DNA of 18,541 nt from CAMEON01 sp045645165 (GTDB lineage Bacteria > Bacillota > Clostridia > Oscillospirales > CAG-272). Location: NCBI GenBank assembly GCA_045645165.1, contig JAZRIF010000180.1:1-18541 (forward strand). Direction: 5' to 3'. Position 1 is the stretch's first letter. Each line of letters opens with the position of its first letter. The notes under the pieces were generated by a model that was not told where the DNA came from, did not search any database, and worked only from the letters and a program-made list of their open reading frames with translations. Both the position numbers and the translations under genes were made by a program. Below are positions 13,719 to 18,541 of the stretch, piece by piece.

Positions 13719-13747
13719 TTGACAAGTGCCGAGAAATCCAGTATAAT
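13719..13747 (+). promoter_or_regulatory. Sigma-A promoter of rmuC
   Basis: TTGACA (13719-13724), 17-nt spacer, TATAAT (13742-13747): both hexamers match consensus. It lies 31 nt upstream of the rmuC start. Confidence 0.85.
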
Positions 13748-13778
13748 ATAGGTAGAATTATACAGGAGGTCTTTTCCC

Positions 13779-15296
13779 ATGGAACTCATTGAAATACTCG
13801 CCATTCTGATCCTTGCGGGCGTGCTGGCCGCCGTGGCGCTGCTGGTGGTCTTGCTCCGCAAGAAGCCCGAGTCTGCCGTCGACACCGCCGCCCTGTCCGC
13901 CGCATTCTCCGACACCCTGCGCCGTGAGGTCACCGATCCCATCCTGCGGGAGGAGCGAGGCAGCCAGAGCATGCTCCGCACCGAGCTACAGACCGAGCTG
14001 CGGGGCTCCCGCACCGAGACCACAGGGGTGGTGCAGACCTCGGTGGAAAAGCTGGGGCAGTCCCTCCGCGAAGCCCAAAGGGAGACCGCCGAGCTTCAGG
14101 CCAAGCGCATTTCCGAGCTGACCGAGGCCGTAACCAAGCTCATGGCCGAGCTGGCGCAGGCTCAGGCACGCCGCTTTGAGGCTCAGGATGCCCGTCTGGA
14201 GGCCATGCAGAAGGCTCTGAACGCCCTGCTTTCGGAGCGCATGGACGGCCTCAACACCACCGTCGGCCAGCGGCTGGCTGAGGTGGACAAGCAGTTCAAG
14301 GACTTCCGCGAGCAGTCCGCCGCCGCCCAGGAGCTTCTCCGCAAGACCATGGAGGAGCGCATGACCGCCATGCAGACCCGCAACGCCGAGCAGCTGGAGC
14401 AGATGCGCGCCACCGTGGACGAAAAGCTGCAAAAGACTCTGGACGAGCGCATTTCCCAGTCCTTCAAGCTGGTCAACGAACGTCTGGCCGACGTCTACAA
14501 GGGCTTGGGCGAGATGCAGACCCTGGCGGGAGACGTGGGCGACCTCAAGAAGGTCATGGCAGGCGTCAAGACCCGCGGCATTCTGGGAGAGATCCAGCTG
14601 GGCGCCATCATCTCCGAGATCCTCTCCCCCGAGCAGTATGAGGAGAACGCCGTCACCCGTCCCGGCACCACCAACCGCGTGGAGTTCGCCATCAAGCTCC
14701 CCGGCGAGGGCGACGTACCCGTCTACCTCCCCATCGACGCCAAGTTCCCCGCCGACGCCTACCACCATCTGGTGGACGCCTACGAGGCGGGGGATCCCGA
14801 CGCCATCAAGGCGGCATCAAACGAGCTGGAGACCCGCATCAAGAATTCTGCGAAAGACATCCGCGACAAGTACGTGGAGCCTCCCTACACCACCACCTTC
14901 GGCATCATGTTCCTGCCCTTCGAGGGGCTCTACGCCGAGGTCGTACGGATGGGTCTGGTGGATATCCTGCAGACTCAGTACCGCGTCAGCGTAGCGGGTC
15001 CCACCACATTGGCCGCCCTGCTCAACAGCCTGCAGATGGGCTTCCGCACCCTGGCCATTCAGAAGCGCTCGGGCGAGGTCTGGGAGGTACTGGGTGCTGT
15101 CAAGACCGAGTTTGGCAACTTTGAAAAGGTGCTGGCCAAGGCCAAGGAGCGCATCGACCAGACGGGCGACGAGCTGGACAAGCTCATCGGCACCCGTACC
15201 AGACAGATCAACCGCAAGCTGAAGTCGGTGGCCGAGCTTCCTGCCGCCGACGCGCAGAAGCTGCTGGATGGGGTGGTTGTGGAGGAGGATATGTAA
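13779..15296 (+). CDS. rmuC: DNA recombination protein RmuC family
   Basis: A 505-residue protein with an N-terminal membrane helix (about 4-26), a long coiled coil (about 45-245, heptad-rich, Ala/Glu/Leu/Gln), and the RmuC domain (about 250-475). The domain shows GDLKKVMAGVKTRGILGEIQ, then LPIDAKFPADAYHHLVDAYE with the acidic/lysine pair (D-A-K, 320-322) of its restriction-endonuclease-like fold, then TTTFGIMFLPFEGLYAEVVR. E. coli RmuC limits inversions at short inverted repeats; the family is thought to act as a nuclease on DNA structures. ATG at 13779 follows CAGGAGGTCTTTTCCC. The gene is divergent from the M23 gene and probably monocistronic. Length is typical for the family. Confidence 0.94.
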   Translation: MELIEILAILILAGVLAAVALLVVLLRKKPESAVDTAALSAAFSDTLRREVTDPILREERGSQSMLRTELQTELRGSRTETTGVVQTSVEKLGQSLREAQRETAELQAKRISELTEAVTKLMAELAQAQARRFEAQDARLEAMQKALNALLSERMDGLNTTVGQRLAEVDKQFKDFREQSAAAQELLRKTMEERMTAMQTRNAEQLEQMRATVDEKLQKTLDERISQSFKLVNERLADVYKGLGEMQTLAGDVGDLKKVMAGVKTRGILGEIQLGAIISEILSPEQYEENAVTRPGTTNRVEFAIKLPGEGDVPVYLPIDAKFPADAYHHLVDAYEAGDPDAIKAASNELETRIKNSAKDIRDKYVEPPYTTTFGIMFLPFEGLYAEVVRMGLVDILQTQYRVSVAGPTTLAALLNSLQMGFRTLAIQKRSGEVWEVLGAVKTEFGNFEKVLAKAKERIDQTGDELDKLIGTRTRQINRKLKSVAELPAADAQKLLDGVVVEEDM

Positions 15297-15371
15297 CCAT
15301 CCTCCCACAAAAAGCACAATGGGGCTGACAAAAGTACAGCGCCGCTTCAGATGCAGTGTTAATCTGCTACG

Positions 15372-15400
15372 TGGAAACTCATCCGAGGATATGGTATAAT
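15372..15400 (+). promoter_or_regulatory. Promoter of the XRE regulator gene
   Basis: TATAAT (15395-15400) with an extended -10 TGG, and TGGAAA (15372-15377), a weak -35, at 17-nt spacing. It lies 44 nt upstream of the start codon. Confidence 0.6.
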
Positions 15401-15444
15401 AGAATCACAAAAGTGCTCTTGAATCAGATAAGGAGGTATTTATC

Positions 15445-16512
15445 ATGTCTATCGGATCCACCATCAAAAAACTCCGTCGCGAGCGAAATATGACCCAGGA
15501 ACAGTTGGCGGAACACCTCGGTATCACGGCCAATGCCGTTTCCCAATGGGAATGCGACCGAACGGCGCCGGATATTTCACAACTCCCGATGCTGGCCAGA
15601 GTCCTACAGGTGACAACAGACCGCTTGCTGGGCGTTGATTTCAGCAAGGACGAGGAGGAAATTGATCGGATTGGGGCGGAATCCTTTGACTTCTATCGTA
15701 AAGGACAACGCACAAAGGCGATCGAGATCGTACGAAGCGGCTTGCAACAGTATCCCCAGTCCTTTCGCCTGATGGCGAGGCTGGCCGAAAGTCTGATCGG
15801 GATACCGGGCTGCGAGGAGGAGCTCGAGGGGCTATGCGATAAAATTCTGAAGGACTGCACCGAGAGCAGACCCCGTGACCATGCGTACCGATTGAAGATC
15901 ATTCTGTGCGGGCAACGGGAGCAGTACGGAGAAGTCAAGAAGCTCGCCGAAAACCTGCCTCACGTATGGGCGTCCCAGGAAGAACTGCTTTTGCGGTGGT
16001 ATCACGAGGATAGCGAAGCGCATCGGATCGAGCTTGTGGAGTGCGCCGAGATGTATTTGCAAAGCCTCACCATCTGTTTGGGGCATATTGCCTTGTCCTC
16101 CTGCTATACCGTCGAGGAAAAAATTCAGATCCGAAAACAAATCATCGGTATTCTGCAAATTCTGCATCCCGATGAGGATTACGGTGACGAGGAGACCGGT
16201 TTGGCGGATGAATACTGCCGGATCGCAGCGCTGTACGTCCAAATCGGTGAACGTGATCGGGCGCTGGATGCGCTTGAGCGCATGTGCGCGTACGCGCTTG
16301 ATTTTGAAACTTGCAGCGGCCAGCATACGTCCCCTGTTTTCCGCGGCTACGAAGCTCCGAAGTGGGCTTCGGACGAGTATTCCTACTGTCGGGATGATCT
16401 GCTTCCGTTCATGACGCAAACGACATCCTTCGCTCCCCTGCGGGATGAGCCTCGGTATATCGAGGTCATGGAAAAATTAAAAAATCCGCAAAAAAATCAT
16501 CTCGATCACTGA
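15445..16512 (+). CDS. XRE-family transcriptional regulator with helical C-terminal domain
   Basis: A 355-residue protein. Residues about 3-63 are a Cro/CI-type helix-turn-helix: IGSTIKKLRRERNMTQEQLA, then HLGITANAVSQWECDRTAPD, then LPMLARVLQVTTDRLLGVD. The remaining 290 residues are helical, with TPR-like stretches (GAESFDFYRKGQRTKAIEIV; DEYCRIAALYVQIGERDRAL). The C-terminal domain probably senses a protein or peptide partner, but no ligand can be named. ATG at 15445 follows AAGGAGGTATTTATC. The next genes on the same strand start 65 nt later and may be cotranscribed; no terminator is clear in between. Codon use is slightly less C-rich than in rmuC, which may hint at separate history. Confidence 0.88.
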   Translation: MSIGSTIKKLRRERNMTQEQLAEHLGITANAVSQWECDRTAPDISQLPMLARVLQVTTDRLLGVDFSKDEEEIDRIGAESFDFYRKGQRTKAIEIVRSGLQQYPQSFRLMARLAESLIGIPGCEEELEGLCDKILKDCTESRPRDHAYRLKIILCGQREQYGEVKKLAENLPHVWASQEELLLRWYHEDSEAHRIELVECAEMYLQSLTICLGHIALSSCYTVEEKIQIRKQIIGILQILHPDEDYGDEETGLADEYCRIAALYVQIGERDRALDALERMCAYALDFETCSGQHTSPVFRGYEAPKWASDEYSYCRDDLLPFMTQTTSFAPLRDEPRYIEVMEKLKNPQKNHLDH

Positions 16513-16577
16513 ACCTTTCCCCATTTCTGCGACTCTATAAAGGAAAGGCTATCACACACCCACGAAAGGAGTCCGCC

Positions 16578-16898
16578 ATGGAGATCAACACCGACCGTCC
16601 AAACCGGATCGTCATTCCTCGCCGCGCTCTTTTCAAGCGGATCGCCGTTCTGTGGTTTTTGGAGATCACGGCCTGCCTCTGCGGTGCGGGGCCCTTTGTG
16701 ATCGTGTCGGTCTTCTGTGTGCTGGAGCTGGTCTGGCTCACCGCCAAGGTATTGCCCCTCTGGAGGCTCTACTACCACCCCGCCTCCCTGTATATCGTGC
16801 TGGGCTTGCTGATCATTCCCGCCATCCCCATCGGCCTAGCTCTGCGAGTGTTCATTCCGTGGCTGGTCGTTGACCTGCCGAGATCCATTCTGTTCTGA
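16578..16898 (+). CDS. Small integral membrane protein, function unknown
   Basis: A 106-residue protein not recognised as any named family. A basic N-terminus (MEINTDRPNRIVIPRRALFKR) is followed by about three hydrophobic segments (roughly 22-42, 42-58 and 70-98), giving a compact membrane protein. Start ATG at 16578 follows GAAAGGAGTCCGCC. Its stop is 12 nt before the MutS-family gene, so the two form an operon. The good ribosome binding site, hydrophobic pattern and C/G third positions support it as a real gene. Its pairing with a MutS-like ATPase is the only hint to function. Confidence 0.75.
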   Translation: MEINTDRPNRIVIPRRALFKRIAVLWFLEITACLCGAGPFVIVSVFCVLELVWLTAKVLPLWRLYYHPASLYIVLGLLIIPAIPIGLALRVFIPWLVVDLPRSILF

Positions 16899-16910
16899 AA
16901 GGAGTATTCC

Positions 16911-18503
16911 ATGGACACCTTCTCTCTGATCTATCCGCAAGGCCACCGCGACGACACCCCCGTCCGCACCGTCGCCCGCGACCTTGTGGCCAACCTGGGC
17001 GCGGACTGGTTCTTCCACAGTCGCGACTGCCGTTTGGTGGACCACCTTACCTCCGATCCTTCCGTGATCGAGTACCGCCGCACCGCCCTGCGGGACGTCA
17101 TGGAGTGTCCCTCTCTGCGGAACATGCTGAAGGACGCCTCGGATCTCTTGTCCCAGATCGAGGAAAACGTGAAGCGGCGAGACAGCAGCGGGGACAGCTT
17201 TGAGTCCCAGTTCTTCTCCATCCGCGAGTTGGAGATCTATATTGATCTGGTAGATTGTATGCAGAATGCCTTTCGAGCCGTGGAATCCGAAGGCTTTACC
17301 CTGCGCTCCGAGGGTTTTATCGCTCTGCGTGATAACGTTGCTGCCCAAACCGAGACGGTCAACGAGCTGCGGGAGGGACTCTCCCGCATGGTCATGGCGA
17401 TCAAGGATATCAAAAGCGTGACAATCGGCTTCAATCTGGACACCAATCTCTCCCCCTTTGAGGCAGGACTTCTCTCCATCAACGACAGATCCGTGCGCTC
17501 GGGCGAGCTGATCGACCGTCTTTTGAATTTAGAACTGGCCAAGGACGATATGACCGCCCTCGCCCCCATGACCGCCGTCACAAAACGATTGACCCAGCGG
17601 GAGCGGGAGAGCGTGGACATGGTATTCATGGGCGCCATGCGGAAGGTCTACGGCGGCGCACTGCGCCCCTGGGCACCCATGATCCGCAAATACGTAGCGG
17701 CGGGTGCCTGTCCCTGGCTCCGGCTCCTGCCCGAGATGCGCTACCTCACCGTAGCCGCCGATTTGCTTACGGGGCTGACCGACCGCGGCCTTCCCCTCTG
17801 TTGGGCGGAGGTGCGCCCCGTGGAGGAAAAGACATTTTCGGTCAAGGGTATGTACAATCCCGCTCTGGCCATGAAGCTCAAAGAGGCAAACCCCGATGCA
17901 AAAATGGTCTGCAATGACCTGACCTTTGACGCCGAGGGAGGTATCTACGTCCTCACTGGCCCCAACAGCGGCGGCAAGAGCATCTTCACCTGCGGTGTGG
18001 GCATTCTGCAGATCATGTTCCAGCTTGGTATGCCGATCCCCGCATCGAGCGGAACTATCAGCCCCGTGGATGGTATCTTTACCCACTTTCCGAGCGAGGT
18101 GGAGGTCACTACCGCCGACGGACGGCTGGGGAGCGAGTGCGCGTTGGTCAAAAAGATCTTTGACAAGCTCACGCCTCACAGCCTGGTGCTTCTGGACGAG
18201 ACCTTTTCGGGAACGGGCTCCTTCGAGGGCTCTTTCCTGGCCGCAGATGTACTGGCCGCTCTGTCCGCCCGTGGGGTACACGCGGTTTACTGCACCCACA
18301 TGCACGAGCTGACCACCCATATCCCCGAGGTGAACAGTCGCCCTGAGGCAACCTCCAAGGTGGCTACCCTCTCGGCGGGCTCGGAGGGAAGCGAGCGCTT
18401 CCGAATCCTCCGCCGTGCCCCCGACGGCAGATCCTACGCGGCGCGGATCGCGGCGAAATACGGGCTCTCCTATGGGGAGCTGATCGGAAATGACTTGGCA
18501 TAA
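16911..18503 (+). CDS. MutS-family ATPase lacking the mismatch-recognition domain
   Basis: A 530-residue protein with the lever/clamp helical region (about 1-310) and the MutS C-terminal ATPase (about 312-500). Motifs: Walker A TGPNSGGKS (349-357; consensus TGPNMGGKST), Walker B LVLLDE (425-430) followed by TFSGT, and the conserved THMHEL (462-467). MutS proper has about 850 residues with an N-terminal FxE mismatch-reading domain; this is absent, as is the Smr nuclease domain of MutS2. It belongs to the shorter MutS-related proteins of Firmicutes, whose role is unsettled; action on branched DNA or recombination intermediates is possible. ATG at 16911 follows GAAAGGAGTATTCC. It is cotranscribed with the small membrane protein and ends just before a terminator hairpin. 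Confidence 0.9.
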   Translation: MDTFSLIYPQGHRDDTPVRTVARDLVANLGADWFFHSRDCRLVDHLTSDPSVIEYRRTALRDVMECPSLRNMLKDASDLLSQIEENVKRRDSSGDSFESQFFSIRELEIYIDLVDCMQNAFRAVESEGFTLRSEGFIALRDNVAAQTETVNELREGLSRMVMAIKDIKSVTIGFNLDTNLSPFEAGLLSINDRSVRSGELIDRLLNLELAKDDMTALAPMTAVTKRLTQRERESVDMVFMGAMRKVYGGALRPWAPMIRKYVAAGACPWLRLLPEMRYLTVAADLLTGLTDRGLPLCWAEVRPVEEKTFSVKGMYNPALAMKLKEANPDAKMVCNDLTFDAEGGIYVLTGPNSGGKSIFTCGVGILQIMFQLGMPIPASSGTISPVDGIFTHFPSEVEVTTADGRLGSECALVKKIFDKLTPHSLVLLDETFSGTGSFEGSFLAADVLAALSARGVHAVYCTHMHELTTHIPEVNSRPEATSKVATLSAGSEGSERFRILRRAPDGRSYAARIAAKYGLSYGELIGNDLA

Positions 18504-18515
18504 TCGAAACAATCG

Positions 18516-18541
18516 GCCGCCGCTCCAAGCAGAGCGGCGGC
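18516..18541 (+). terminator. Terminator hairpin after the MutS-like gene (cut by window end)
   Basis: GCCGCCGCTC (18516-18525) pairs perfectly with GAGCGGCGGC (18532-18541) around a 6-nt loop, starting 12 nt after the stop codon. The expected T-run lies beyond the window, so the call rests on the stem and position. Confidence 0.75.

Noticed and set aside
15284..15305. GGAGGAT/ATCCTCC stem over the rmuC stop codon as terminator
   Set aside because: It is followed by CACAAAAAGC, not a T-run, so it does not fit an intrinsic terminator on the plus strand.
16514..16548. CCTTTCC/GGAAAGG stem and TATAAA (16536-16541) as terminator or promoter before the small membrane gene
   Set aside because: The stem has a 21-nt loop and no T-run; the TATAAA has no -35 box at 16-18 nt. 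Readthrough from the XRE gene is as likely.
1..18541. CRISPR arrays, tRNA or rRNA genes, riboswitches, insertion sequences, replication origin
   Set aside because: No regularly spaced repeats, cloverleaf or T-loop signatures, transposase motifs or DnaA-box clusters were seen on reading both strands. Subtle RNA elements cannot be ruled out without covariance models.

Overview
The window looks like a chromosomal segment of a GC-rich, low-redundancy Firmicute of the class Clostridia (Oscillospiraceae/Ruminococcaceae type). This rests on strong AGGAGG-type ribosome binding sites, sigma-A promoters with 17-nt spacers, lipoproteins with Thr/Ala/Asp/Glu-rich linkers, a YidC lipoprotein of Gram-positive type, monofunctional BirA, and a SpoIIQ-like M23 protein. 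The taxonomic call is inference; there is no rRNA in the window.

Left part (minus strand, 1-4898). Read right to left there are two tandem, paralogous exported lipoproteins built like the back two-thirds of trigger factor (FKBP-type prolyl isomerase domain plus helical chaperone domain). They are followed by the classic rpmH-rnpA-yidD-yidC cluster (ribosomal protein L34, RNase P protein, YidD, membrane insertase YidC; yidC runs off the left edge). The upstream foldase carries a four-cysteine zinc-ribbon-like motif right after its lipid anchor. dnaA, the usual neighbour upstream of rpmH, is absent. The grouping of extracytoplasmic foldases with the membrane-insertion genes suggests an envelope-protein biogenesis neighbourhood.

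Middle (plus strand, 4977-8121). birA (biotin protein ligase without a DNA-binding domain) is followed by a 718-residue secreted lipoprotein of unrecognised function with a C-terminal beta-sandwich-like domain and a strong terminator. Between 8122 and 8328 lies a gene-free stretch with two palindromic elements, one with a perfect 17-bp inverted repeat.

Right-centre (minus strand, 8329-13691). A two-gene operon encodes a heterodimeric ABC exporter with one degenerate and one canonical catalytic site. Beyond it is a membrane-anchored protein with two tandem M23 (LytM) domains that keep the zinc ligands but seem to lack one catalytic histidine. Its stop codon is followed by a well-preserved out-of-frame coding tail that ends just before a terminator, so the gene end has been rearranged or frameshifted.

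Right end (plus strand, 13719-18541). rmuC is divergent from the M23 gene. It is followed by an XRE regulator with a long helical C-terminus, a small membrane protein, and a MutS-family ATPase lacking the mismatch-recognition domain, with a terminator hairpin at the window edge. No tRNA, rRNA, CRISPR, integrase or insertion sequence was seen.
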